In this document: positions 16,876-24,949 of the stretch, piece after piece | Layout: every line of letters begins with the position of its first letter | How positions within the stretch are numbered: position 1 is the first letter of the stretch | NCBI GenBank assembly: GCA_026707325.1 | Contig: JAPOXA010000089.1 | Coordinates: forward strand, 1-35,911 | DNA from: Acidobacteriota bacterium | Lineage (GTDB): Bacteria > Acidobacteriota > Thermoanaerobaculia > Multivoradales > Multivoraceae | Direction of reading: 5' to 3' | DNA length: 35,911 bases | The notes under the pieces: model-generated | What the model was told of the DNA's origin: nothing | The model's input: the letters and a program-made list of their open reading frames with translations, nothing else | Database searches by the model: none | Translations under genes and position numbers: made by a program

Positions 16876-17946
16876 TCAGGCGTCCGCCTCGGGCCGCCGT
16901 TTCGGTTCGACCTTGGCGACGGCGATCAGCGACTCCACGCAGTCGCGCAGCGACTCGTCGAACGGCCGGAAAGCAACGCCCGTCGCCTCGCGCATCCGGT
17001 CGTTGCGCAGCTCGACGCCGGCCCAGATACCCCGAAGCTCCTGCTCTCGCTTCTGTATGTGTTCGGGGTGGATTTCGGTGACCGGAGGCGTGTCATGCCG
17101 GAGTTCCGGCAGCAGCCGGTCGATGCCTGCGTTGATCTCCTCCACCGGTACCGCGTCCGCCGACCAGGCGATGTAGCGTTCGCCGTTCCTGACGCTGATG
17201 CTCTCGAGCAGCCGGATGTGGCACTCGGCGTCGTCACGGACGTCGACCGTCATCCAGGGCCGGTACGCCTGCGTCTGCTCGCATTCCCCGCGCAGCATCA
17301 GCTCGATGTTGTGCTGCCAGGGGCCCTTCTCCTTCTGGTGCGCCGACAGGATCGGACCGACGTTGTCGCCTGGGCAGCAGGTGATCGCGTCCCAGCGCCC
17401 GCTCTTCTCCGCCGCGTCCGCGAAGGCGCGCTGAGCGTAGATCTTGCTCATCGAGTAGCCGTGGCCCCGCTCGGGCGTCCGCTTCGGGTTCGACTCGTCC
17501 GGATAGCGGTCCTCGTACAGGACCGGCCGGCGGACGAACTCGTAGATGTCGGCCTCCATGATGACGGCCGCGATGCTTGAAGTAACGACCACGCGGGTGA
17601 CCGAAGCCGACTTCTCGATGCTCGCGACCATGTGGTCGCAGACGTTCTTCACGTAGTCGAAATCGTTGTAGTCACTGACGTGCGCGATATGGGCGACACC
17701 GTGGCAGCCGGCGAAGATGTCGTCAAAGCAACCCGCCTCGTCGAGGTTCGCCGAGTGGAGCGTCAGCCGGCCTGACGCATGGCCGTTCATCTCGCGCAGA
17801 AAGGTCGTCTTCTCCGGATCATTCGCGTCGCGCACGCAGGCGCGCACCCGGTAGCCCTCGTCCAGCAGCAGCCGAACCGTCCAGCCGCCGACGAAGCCGG
17901 CGCTGCCCGTGACCGCGACGGTACCGCCCTTCGGTATTGGAGCCAT
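16876..17946 (-). CDS. NAD(P)-dependent epimerase/dehydratase-like reductase (extended SDR)
   Basis: The ATG at 17946 has a GGGAGGG ribosome-binding site and gives 356 residues starting just before the Rossmann motif GSAGFVG (14-20). VTSS (121-124) and Y164-S-M-S-K168 supply the catalytic Ser/Tyr/Lys. Layout and motifs resemble aldehyde reductase / dihydroflavonol reductase-like extended SDRs; substrate unknown. It is divergent from the acetyltransferase gene, with 85 nt between starts and no promoter I would name there. An inverted-repeat element lies just beyond its stop. Confidence 0.82.
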   Translation of the reverse strand: MAPIPKGGTVAVTGSAGFVGGWTVRLLLDEGYRVRACVRDANDPEKTTFLREMNGHASGRLTLHSANLDEAGCFDDIFAGCHGVAHIAHVSDYNDFDYVKNVCDHMVASIEKSASVTRVVVTSSIAAVIMEADIYEFVRRPVLYEDRYPDESNPKRTPERGHGYSMSKIYAQRAFADAAEKSGRWDAITCCPGDNVGPILSAHQKEKGPWQHNIELMLRGECEQTQAYRPWMTVDVRDDAECHIRLLESISVRNGERYIAWSADAVPVEEINAGIDRLLPELRHDTPPVTEIHPEHIQKREQELRGIWAGVELRNDRMREATGVAFRPFDESLRDCVESLIAVAKVEPKRRPEADA

Positions 17947-18031
17947 GTCTCTCGCCCTCCCTGATTCGGTTCGGGGGCGACGATACCCGACGGCGAAACT
18001 GCTAGCTTTGTGGTGTCTGACCGAGCGACCC

Positions 18032-18589
18032 GTGAACATCGAATCCCTCGACCAGGTCCAGTGCGGCGAGCGCACCTACGAACTGCGCCGCCTGCGCCCG
18101 ACAGACCGGGACGACATCGTCGCGCTCGCCAGCGCGTTGCCCGAGATCGACCTCCAGTTCCTGCGCTCGGACCTGACCGATCCCGACGTCGTGGAGGGGT
18201 GGATCCACGACGCCGACGCCGGCAGCCGTTTCACGACGCTGGCCCACTATGGAGGCGAACTCGTGGGCTACGGCAGCCTGAACCTGCGCGGCCTGCAGTG
18301 GATGAGCCACCTGGGCGAGATCCGCGTGATCATCGCCGACGCCCACCGCCGCTGCGGCCTCGGCCACGTGCTGACCGAACGCGTGTTCGAGACCGCGAGA
18401 GAGCTCGGCCTGCTCAAGCTGGTCGCGCAGATGACGCGTGAGCAGATCGGCGCGCGCCGGGTGTTTGAGCGGCTCGGCTTCTCGCCCGAGGCTCTGCTCA
18501 CCGACTGGGTCATCGACCGCTCCGGCCGTACACGCGACATGATGATCATGTCCTACGACCTCGGTGCCGGGAAGCGGAGACGCGTCTGA
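18032..18589 (+). CDS. GNAT-family N-acetyltransferase
   Basis: A GTG at 18032 gives 185 residues; the upstream open frame would overlap the divergent SDR start, so the GTG is preferred. The acetyl-CoA loop is R106-R-C-G-L-G-H, after a beta strand EIRVIIA. ARRVFERLGF near 141-150 is the usual GNAT C-terminal helix motif. Substrate (small molecule or protein N-terminus) is unknown. The ribosome-binding site is weak. It is the first of three plus-strand genes linked by four-base overlaps (CTGA then GTGA). Confidence 0.8.
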   Translation: MNIESLDQVQCGERTYELRRLRPTDRDDIVALASALPEIDLQFLRSDLTDPDVVEGWIHDADAGSRFTTLAHYGGELVGYGSLNLRGLQWMSHLGEIRVIIADAHRRCGLGHVLTERVFETARELGLLKLVAQMTREQIGARRVFERLGFSPEALLTDWVIDRSGRTRDMMIMSYDLGAGKRRRV

Positions 18590-19395
18590 GCCCCCGAGCC
18601 CGGCGCCGCCTCCGCGTCGTCTCCTGGAACGTGAACGGCCTGCGCGCCTGCGCCCGCAAGGGGTTCCTCGACTGGCTCGGATCCAGCCGGGCGCAGGTCA
18701 TAGGTCTGCAGGAGACGAAGGCCCGCGCCGAGCAACTGGCGCCCGAGCTCCGGCGTCCACGCCGCTGGCACACGGCCTTCTCGAGCGCCGAGCGTCCAGG
18801 CTACTCCGGCGTCGGCCTCTACTCGCGTCTGGAGCCGGCGTGGGTCCGCACCTCGCTCGGCGAGCAGCGCTTCGACGCCGAGGGCCGCCTCCAACTGGCG
18901 CTGTTCGGTCAACTGCTGGTGGCGAACGTCTACTTCCCGAAGGGCAGCGGCAGCAAGCGCGACAACAGCCGGGTACCGTACAAATTGGACTTCTACCGCG
19001 CCCTGTTCGACCAGCTCGACCGGGCGCGCGAGGCCGGCTACCGCGTCCTGGTCATGGGCGACTTCAACACGGCGCCGCAGCCGATCGACCTGGCGCGGCC
19101 GAAGCAGAACCGGAAGAACTCGGGCTTCCTGCCCGAGGAGTGCGACGAACTCCAGCGCTGGCTCGATGCCGGCTGGATCGACACCTTCCGGGCACTGAAC
19201 CCCGACACGGTGCGCTATAGCTGGTGGAAGCAGGCCTTCAATGCCCGCGAGCGCAACGTCGGCTGGCGGATCGACCTCGTGCTCGCCTCGAGAGCGGCGA
19301 TGCGCTTCGTCGAACGGGCCTTCATCCTCACGAGCGTCACCGGCTCGGACCACTGCCCGGTCGGCGTCGACCTGTCCGCCGAGGTGCTCGAGTGA
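18586..19395 (+). CDS. xthA: Exonuclease III-like AP endonuclease (likely CTG start)
   Basis: The protein belongs to the exonuclease III / ExoA family. WNVNG (14-18), metal ligand E43 in LQETK, G158-D-F-N161, GWRIDLVLAS and S254-D-H256 are all present. It repairs abasic sites in DNA. A GTG at 18631 would delete the essential WN strand, and no ATG, GTG or TTG lies in frame just upstream. CTG at 18586 overlaps the acetyltransferase stop (CTGA), has GGAG six bases upstream and gives 269 residues, the normal family length. The stop overlaps the sulfotransferase start (GTGA). Confidence 0.85.
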   Translation: MSPRARRRLRVVSWNVNGLRACARKGFLDWLGSSRAQVIGLQETKARAEQLAPELRRPRRWHTAFSSAERPGYSGVGLYSRLEPAWVRTSLGEQRFDAEGRLQLALFGQLLVANVYFPKGSGSKRDNSRVPYKLDFYRALFDQLDRAREAGYRVLVMGDFNTAPQPIDLARPKQNRKNSGFLPEECDELQRWLDAGWIDTFRALNPDTVRYSWWKQAFNARERNVGWRIDLVLASRAAMRFVERAFILTSVTGSDHCPVGVDLSAEVLE

Positions 19396-20378
19396 CCGAC
19401 ACCGACGCGACACCACGCCGGGCTACTACCGCCGAGGGCATTCGGCGCCGCATGGCCGGCTTCGCAACCCGAGAGGGCTTGCGGCGTGGCCTCGGTTTCC
19501 GCCCACGGCCGACCGACGTGCTGATCGCCACCTACCCCAAGGCCGGCACGACTCTGATGCAGCAGATCGTCCACGGTCTCCGCACCGGCGGCGACATGGA
19601 CTTCGACGAGATCACGGAAGTCGTCCCCTGGATCGAAGTCGCCCACGACATCGGCCTCGACCTCGACGCGCCCCAGCGCGCCGCACCCCGAGCCTTCAAG
19701 ACCCACCTGAGCCGCGACCTGGCCCCGAAGGGCGGGCGCAACATCTTCGTCGTCCGCGACCCGGTCGACTCCCTGGTCTCGTTCTTCCACTTCTTCAGCG
19801 GCTGGGTCTTCGAGCCCGGCACCGTCTCGATCCGCGACTTCGCCCTCGACTTCGTCTTCCACGGCACCCGCAGCGGCCGCTACTGGGATCACCTCGTGTC
19901 CTGGTGGCCGAAGCGCCTGGACCCGGACACCCTGTGGCTCTGCTTCGAGGACATCGTCGCGGACCTCCCCGCAGCCACCGCCCGCGTCGCCGCCTTCCTC
20001 AATCTCGACCCGGAGCACCCCAACATCGAGGTCGCGACCCGCCAGGCATCGATCGACTTCATGCGTGAACACGGCTCGAAGTTCGACGACCACCTCGTCC
20101 GCAACGCCCGCAACGCCGCCTGCGGCCTCCCAGCCTCCGGCACGACCTCCAAGGTCCGCAAGGGCAAGTCAGGCGAAGGCTCCCGTGAAGTGCCGCCCGA
20201 AGTCATGGACGTATGGGACCAGGAGTGGCAGCGCATCGTCGAACCAGCCACCGGGCACGGGTCTTACGAGGCATTACTACGTTCCGCCGCCGACCGCCGC
20301 GCGTACAGTGCGACCTCCAGCCCGCGGCGGGGCCGGAGGAGAGGGTCGCAGGGGGCTAGAGACAAGCGACTGCCGTAG
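19392..20378 (+). CDS. PAPS-dependent sulfotransferase
   Basis: Starting at the GTG overlapping the exonuclease stop gives 328 residues. It has the 5'-phosphosulfate loop YPKAGTT (48-54), catalytic H105 in FKTHL, the 3'-phosphate motif RDPVDSLVS (122-130) and a variant RKGKSGEG (256-263) for the RKGxxGDWK motif. It transfers sulfate from PAPS to a hydroxyl or amine of an unknown acceptor, in the cytosolic sulfotransferase-1 fold. From about residue 310 onward, the C-terminal 19 residues are encoded by the left arm of an inverted-repeat element, so the natural end may have been shorter. Confidence 0.88.
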   Translation: MTDTDATPRRATTAEGIRRRMAGFATREGLRRGLGFRPRPTDVLIATYPKAGTTLMQQIVHGLRTGGDMDFDEITEVVPWIEVAHDIGLDLDAPQRAAPRAFKTHLSRDLAPKGGRNIFVVRDPVDSLVSFFHFFSGWVFEPGTVSIRDFALDFVFHGTRSGRYWDHLVSWWPKRLDPDTLWLCFEDIVADLPAATARVAAFLNLDPEHPNIEVATRQASIDFMREHGSKFDDHLVRNARNAACGLPASGTTSKVRKGKSGEGSREVPPEVMDVWDQEWQRIVEPATGHGSYEALLRSAADRRAYSATSSPRRGRRRGSQGARDKRLP

Positions 20379-20505
20379 ACCTTCCCTCAAGCGACGCCCT
20401 CGCGGAGCGCAGTCGACCGAGCGAACCCCCGGCCCCCCAATCCACCGAGAGGGGGGTGAGCGTCCCCCTGCGACCCTCTCCTCCGGCCCCGTCGCGGGCG
20501 GGTGC
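20316..20505. repeat. Long inverted-repeat structured element, copy 2
   Basis: Arms of 36 nt (20320-20355 and 20464-20499) pair with one mismatch at 20327/20492, which is a G-U pair in RNA. Between them lies a stem CCCCCC (20433-20438) / GGGGGG (20451-20456), ending 7 nt before the right arm. The boundaries TCCAGCC and GGGTGC match copy 1. The shared arm core CCKGAGGRGAGGGTCSCA differs from copy 1 at three places, each compensated in the opposite arm. The right end lies 14 nt beyond the stop of the minus-strand GST. The left arm overlaps the 3' end of the sulfotransferase gene. It fills the gap 20379-20519. Confidence 0.85.
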
Positions 20506-20519
20506 TTCAGCCGACGCCG

Positions 20520-21254
20520 CTACAGCAGGCCGCCCGGCGGCGCTGCCCGGGCGCGCTGGTTGTAGAGCAGCTTCTTCAGGCGGGCGCGTTCCTCGTCGGC
20601 GAGGTTGGCGTAGTCGATCGCCTCGCCGCTCGAGACGTCCATGCCGCGCTGGACCGCCGGACGGGCGCCGACTTCCTCGAACCAGCGCTTGAAGTACGGA
20701 AACTCCTCGATGTCCTGCTGCTGGTCCTTCCAGCGAACGGTCCACGGGTAGCAGATCATGTCGGCGATGGTGTACTCGTCTCCGATCAGGTAGCGGCGGT
20801 CGTAGAGGCGGTTGTTCATCACCCCGTAGAGGCGGTTCACTTCGTCGGTGAAGCGGCGGACGGCGTAGCTCTGATCGCCCTCCGTGTCGCGCAGTCGACG
20901 GAAGTGGCCGCACTCGCCCGACTTCGGCCCCTGGTTCGCCATCTGCCAGATGAGCCACTGGTTCACTTCGTGGCGGGCACGCAGGTCCTGAGGGTAGAAC
21001 TGGCCTGCCTTCTCGGCGATGTACATCATGATCGCGCCTGATTCGAAGAGCGCGACCGGCTCGCCGCCGTCGGCCGGCTCGTCGTCGACCATCGCCGGCA
21101 TCCGGTTGTTCGGGGAGATCGCGAGGAACTCCTCCTTGAACTGGTCGCCGAAGCCGATCCGGCAAGGCACGATGCGGTAAGGAAGCCCGCATTCCTCGAG
21201 GAGGATCGTGACCTTCTTGCCGTTCGGCGTCGGCCAGTAGTGCAGATCGATCAT
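20520..21254 (-). CDS. Nu-class (YfcG-like) glutathione S-transferase
   Basis: ATG at 21254 has AGGAG eight bases upstream and gives 244 residues. TPNG (9-12) near the N-terminus, the cis-Pro segment RMPAMVD and FESGAIMMYIAEK (70-82) are glutathione-site motifs of YfcG/YghU-like enzymes. Such enzymes act as disulfide-bond or peroxide reductases using two glutathiones. The all-helical C-terminal domain has NQWLIWQMANQGP. It is divergent from the secreted unknown protein (145 nt between starts, no convincing promoter) and convergent with the sulfotransferase across element copy 2. Confidence 0.87.
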   Translation of the reverse strand: MIDLHYWPTPNGKKVTILLEECGLPYRIVPCRIGFGDQFKEEFLAISPNNRMPAMVDDEPADGGEPVALFESGAIMMYIAEKAGQFYPQDLRARHEVNQWLIWQMANQGPKSGECGHFRRLRDTEGDQSYAVRRFTDEVNRLYGVMNNRLYDRRYLIGDEYTIADMICYPWTVRWKDQQQDIEEFPYFKRWFEEVGARPAVQRGMDVSSGEAIDYANLADEERARLKKLLYNQRARAAPPGGLL

Positions 21255-21399
21255 CGCGATGGCTCCTGTGAATCCGGCCTGGCGGGCCGCGCGGTTCTTC
21301 TCTTGATGGACCTTGAGACGGCGCAGGATAGCGGACCCGACCGCGATACGCTGTTGCTTCGCCCCGCCGGCACACGGCAGGCGCAACAGGAGGTACGCG

Positions 21400-22014
21400 G
21401 TGCAGAACAGGACGACGACTTTCGCAGTAACGATCGTTGCTATGGCACTCGCCGGACTCGCGTCCCCTTCCGCGGCCGCGGAACCCGGCGACGCCGCGGC
21501 CCAGCTTGCCGCCGCGATTCAGGCCGCCCCCGACGACCGGCGGGATGGAGCGCGCGTACTTGGTTGGACCGACGACGGCAAGGTCGTCGAGCTCCGCGCC
21601 GGCAGCAACGACCTCGTTTGTCTGGCCGCCCGGCCAGGCGACGCGCAGTGGAGCGTGGCCTGCTACCACGAGTCGCTCGAGCCGTTCATGGCCCGCGGCC
21701 GCGAACTGCTCGCTCAGGGCATCGAAGGCCAGGAACGCATCGCCATTCGCGAACGGGAGATCGCCGAGGGCAAGCTGCCGATGCCGCGGGAGCCGCGCAC
21801 CATGTACGTACTCCACGGCAGCGGCTTCGACGCCCCGACCGGCGAGGTGAGCGACGCCTACCTGCGGTGGGTGATCTACACGCCGTACGCGACCCCGGAG
21901 TCGACCGGCCTCACGACCCGGCCTGTGCCAGGCGCGCCCTGGCTGATGGCCCCCGGCACCGCGGGAGCGCACATCATGATCAATCCACCCCGCCCTGACG
22001 CCAACGCCCGATGA
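21400..22014 (+). CDS. Secreted protein of unknown function
   Basis: GTG at 21400, preceded by AGGAGG at six bases, gives 204 residues with a signal peptide (FAVTIVAMALAGLASPSAAA). The mature protein has conserved-looking segments YVLHGSGFD, RWVIYTPYATPESTGLTTRP and APWLMAPGTAGAHIMI near the end. I do not recognise a family with known function. Two cysteines could form a disulfide. Its stop overlaps the ATG of a 30-codon ORF whose C-terminus imitates this protein's own. Confidence 0.75.
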   Translation: MQNRTTTFAVTIVAMALAGLASPSAAAEPGDAAAQLAAAIQAAPDDRRDGARVLGWTDDGKVVELRAGSNDLVCLAARPGDAQWSVACYHESLEPFMARGRELLAQGIEGQERIAIREREIAEGKLPMPREPRTMYVLHGSGFDAPTGEVSDAYLRWVIYTPYATPESTGLTTRPVPGAPWLMAPGTAGAHIMINPPRPDANAR

Positions 22015-22103
22015 CAGACCTCCATTCACAGCAACAGGAGAGCGCTCGCGCGCACATCATGATCGCAGCAACCCTGAGTCCCCGCCCCGACGCCAGCCGG
22101 TGA
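22011..22103 (+). CDS. 30-residue ORF with duplicated gene end
   Basis: ATG at 22011 overlaps the previous stop (ATGA), and TGA at 22101-22103 overlaps the next GTG start (GTGA), so the ORF exactly bridges two genes. Its peptide ends AHIMI...SPRPDASR, against AHIMINPPRPDANAR for the upstream protein. The DNA repeats too: 15 identical bases at 21967-21981 and 22050-22064, and 15 of 16 at 21988-22003 and 22080-22095. It is probably a duplicated 3' end (a gene remnant), possibly still translated to couple its neighbours. There is no clear ribosome-binding site. Confidence 0.45.
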   Translation: MTDLHSQQQESARAHIMIAATLSPRPDASR

Positions 22104-23005
22104 GCACCGCCTTCAGGGACAGTCCCTTCAGGGACATCGTCGGGCCCTCTTCGCAGTTCTACATCTCGCAGCGGCTGCGGCTCCACTACCTGAGCTGGGG
22201 CAACGACGACAAGCCGCCCCTGGTGCTGATCCACGGCGGCCGGGACCACGCGCACAACTGGGACTGGGTGGCGAACGCGCTCCGCGGCGACTACCACATC
22301 GTGGCCCCGGACCTACGCGGCCACGGCGACAGCGAGTGGGCGATCGGCGGCATGTACGCGATCACCGACTTCGTGCTCGACATCGCGCAACTGCTGGAAG
22401 CGCTGGACCGTTTCCCGGTGCGGATCGTGGCCCACTCCCTGGGCGCGAACATCGCTCTCCACTACACCGGCTTCTACCCCGAGAACGTCCACAAGCTGGT
22501 GGCGATCGAAGGCATGGGACCGCCTCCCCGCGTCCTCAGCGACCGGGTCAACGCCGCGGTCGACGAGCGCATGCGAGGCTGGGTGGGCAACATGCAGAAG
22601 CTCGCGGGCCGGCAGCCGCGGCGCTACCCGTCGCTCGACGCGGCCGCCGAGCGGATGCAGGAGGTGAACAGCTTCCTGAGTCCCGAGCAGGCCCGGCACC
22701 TGACGGTCAACGGCATGGCGCGCAACGAGGACGGCACCTACACCTGGAAGTTCGACAACTACGTCCGCTCCTTCCCGCCGTACCGCTACGACGAGGAGGA
22801 ACTGCGGAGCATCTGGGGCCGGATCACCTGCCCCACGTTGCTGGTTCGGGGCACGGAGAGCTGGGCCAGCGATCCCGTCGAGGACGGCCGGATCGACGCC
22901 TTCCAGAACGCCGAACTCCGCAACTTCGAGGGCGCCGGCCACTGGGTCCATCACGACCAGCTCGACGAGTTCGTCGCCGTGGCGCGAGCCTTTCTCGCCG
23001 ACTGA
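22100..23005 (+). CDS. Alpha/beta-fold hydrolase
   Basis: The 301-residue cytoplasmic protein starts at GTG, coupled to the preceding small ORF. Oxyanion region is H45-G-G, the nucleophile elbow A111-H-S113-L-G, and the catalytic histidine H281 in GAGHWVHH. The fold resembles esterase / epoxide hydrolase / haloalkane-type hydrolases; substrate cannot be inferred. A short in-frame repeat FRDSPFRDI at the N-terminus comes from a duplicated TTCAGGGACA. It is followed 17 nt later by the DUF418 gene. Confidence 0.85.
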   Translation: MSTAFRDSPFRDIVGPSSQFYISQRLRLHYLSWGNDDKPPLVLIHGGRDHAHNWDWVANALRGDYHIVAPDLRGHGDSEWAIGGMYAITDFVLDIAQLLEALDRFPVRIVAHSLGANIALHYTGFYPENVHKLVAIEGMGPPPRVLSDRVNAAVDERMRGWVGNMQKLAGRQPRRYPSLDAAAERMQEVNSFLSPEQARHLTVNGMARNEDGTYTWKFDNYVRSFPPYRYDEEELRSIWGRITCPTLLVRGTESWASDPVEDGRIDAFQNAELRNFEGAGHWVHHDQLDEFVAVARAFLAD

Positions 23006-23022
23006 CGCAGGACCTGAGCCCC

Positions 23023-24288
23023 ATGACGACCACCGACGCACCCAGCGAAGCCGCCCTCCCGCCCAAGGCGGCGCCCGTTCGTTCCGGCGAACGCATAGCC
23101 GCCATCGACGTCCTGCGCGGCTTCGCTGTACTCGGCATCCTCGCGATGAACGTGCAGAGCTACTCGATGATCTCGGCGGCGTACCTGAACCCGGCCGCGA
23201 ACGACCGGCTTGAGGGCACAGGCTTCCCGATCTGGGTGCTGACCCACGTCTTGACCGACACGAAGTTCATGTCGATCTTCTCCATGCTGTTCGGCGCCGG
23301 CATGGCCCTGATGGCGGAGCGCGCCGCATCGCGCGGCGCCTCGTCCACCGGCGTCCACTACCGGCGGCAATTCTGGCTGCTGGTCCTCGGACTCGCGCAC
23401 GCCCACCTGATCTGGTACGGCGACATCCTGGTCCCGTACGCGCTTTGCGGCTTCGTCCTCTACTCGTTGCGCAACGTGCGGCCATGGCGGCTGCTCGTCG
23501 CCGGATTCGCGATGACGGCCGTGACCCCGGCGTTCTTCCTGTTCACCGCAACGACGATTCCCTACATGCCGGCCGAGGCGCGCGACGCGCTGGCCCGGGA
23601 TTGGACGCCTCCGCCGGTCGAAGCGCAGGCCGAAATCGAGATCTACCGATCGGGCTGGTTGACGCAGATGCCGGAGCGCAGCGCCGCGGCTCTCGAGGCC
23701 GAGACCGTCCTGTTTCTCATCATGTTCTTCTGGCGTTCGGGCGGCCTGATGCTCGTCGGCATGGGCCTCTTCAAACTCGGCGTGCTTTCGGCCAAACGCT
23801 TGCCGACGTTCTACCGGCGTCTGGCCCTCGCCGGGTTCGGGCTCGGCTTGCCGATCGTGATTGCCGGGGTGATCTTCAACACCCGGCACGACTTCGCCTT
23901 CGAGCACTCGATGTTCCAGGGCTACACGTTCAACTACACGGGCTCGCTCGGCGTCTTCCTCGGCTACGTGGCGATCGTCATGCTGGCGGTTCAGAACGGC
24001 TGGCTGCCCAGCCTGCAACGCCGGCTCCAGGCGGCGGGGCGCATGGCGTTCACGAACTACATCAGCCAGAGCGTCATCTGCACGCTCATCTTCTACGGCC
24101 ACGGCTTCGGCCTGTTCGAACGGGTCGATCGCCTCGGTCAACTCGCAATCGTCGTAGCGATCTGGGTTCTCCAACTGCTCTGGTCGCCCTGGTGGCTCGC
24201 CCGCTTCCGTTTCGGGCCGCTCGAGTGGCTGTGGCGGTCGCTCACGTACATGAAGTTCCAGCCCATGGCGGTCCGCTCGCCCGCCTGA
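23023..24288 (+). CDS. DUF418-family membrane protein
   Basis: The 421-residue protein begins at ATG 23023. After a short soluble N-terminus comes R-I-A-A-I-D-V-L-R-G-F-A-V-L-G, the start of the DUF405/DUF418 acyltransferase-like membrane family. About ten helices follow, with TGSLGVFLGY and AAGRMAFTNYISQSV as the usual C-terminal DUF418 motif. Relatives may transfer acyl groups across the membrane, but no activity is established. It is co-directional with the alpha/beta hydrolase and the DUF1330-like gene. Confidence 0.85.
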   Translation: MTTTDAPSEAALPPKAAPVRSGERIAAIDVLRGFAVLGILAMNVQSYSMISAAYLNPAANDRLEGTGFPIWVLTHVLTDTKFMSIFSMLFGAGMALMAERAASRGASSTGVHYRRQFWLLVLGLAHAHLIWYGDILVPYALCGFVLYSLRNVRPWRLLVAGFAMTAVTPAFFLFTATTIPYMPAEARDALARDWTPPPVEAQAEIEIYRSGWLTQMPERSAAALEAETVLFLIMFFWRSGGLMLVGMGLFKLGVLSAKRLPTFYRRLALAGFGLGLPIVIAGVIFNTRHDFAFEHSMFQGYTFNYTGSLGVFLGYVAIVMLAVQNGWLPSLQRRLQAAGRMAFTNYISQSVICTLIFYGHGFGLFERVDRLGQLAIVVAIWVLQLLWSPWWLARFRFGPLEWLWRSLTYMKFQPMAVRSPA

Positions 24289-24312
24289 CATCCCACTCGA
24301 AAGGAGCCTGCC

Positions 24313-24813
24313 ATGATCCGATCCCTTTCCGCCGCTACGTTCATCACTCTCACCGTGGCCTTGCTGGCCGCTGGAGGCGCCATGGCCCAGATCGCACCCG
24401 AACCCGAACAGATCGAGGAACTCCTGGAGGGGCCGGCGGAGGGACCGGTCGTCATGGTCAACCTGCTGCGGTTCAAGAAGGAGGCCGACGCCCCCGACGA
24501 GGGCCTCACGGGCGAAGAGGCCTACGGCAGGTATGGCGCCCAGATGGTCCAGTGGGTCACCTCCCAGGGCGCCCGTCTGATCTGGTCCGGCCGGGTCGAT
24601 TCGATGGTGATCGGCGACACGGACGAGTACTTCCACGCGATCGCCCTGATGGAGTACCCGTCGCGGGCCGAGTTTCTCCGCATCATCGGCGACCCGCGCG
24701 TCGCCGAGTTCTCGGTCCACCGCACCGCGGGGCTCGATATGCAGTGGCTGATCGCCTCGACGACGATGGCCGAGCCAGGAGGTCCTCAGAGCGCCGAAGA
24801 GTCGAACGACTGA
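24313..24813 (+). CDS. Exported DUF1330-like protein
   Basis: ATG at 24313 with AGGAG six bases upstream gives 166 residues. A signal peptide ends GGAMAQ. The mature part has PVVMVNLLRFKK, a central IWSGRVDSMVIG and YPSRAEFLRIIGDPRV followed by HRTAGL. This is the pattern of the DUF1330 dimeric alpha/beta-barrel family. Most relatives are cytoplasmic, so the signal peptide is notable. Function unknown. The region 24814-24949 that follows holds no gene. Confidence 0.75.
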   Translation: MIRSLSAATFITLTVALLAAGGAMAQIAPEPEQIEELLEGPAEGPVVMVNLLRFKKEADAPDEGLTGEEAYGRYGAQMVQWVTSQGARLIWSGRVDSMVIGDTDEYFHAIALMEYPSRAEFLRIIGDPRVAEFSVHRTAGLDMQWLIASTTMAEPGGPQSAEESND

Positions 24814-24949
24814 CCGTCGATCTCCACCGGCCGAACCCCGGCACCCCTCCGAAACGGGCATCGTTCTGAGCTACACTCGCGCCCCGCATTCGCGTAGCCA
24901 ACAACCTGAACAACGTCAGTTCTCCAACAGAGGGAAGGAGATCCTGCAG

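Noticed and set aside
16671..20505. The two inverted-repeat elements as ends of a composite transposon carrying 16.9-20.4 kb
   Set aside because: They have the same orientation, each has its own complete inverted arms, no transposase lies between them, and no target-site duplication was seen; two independent copies of one element fit better.
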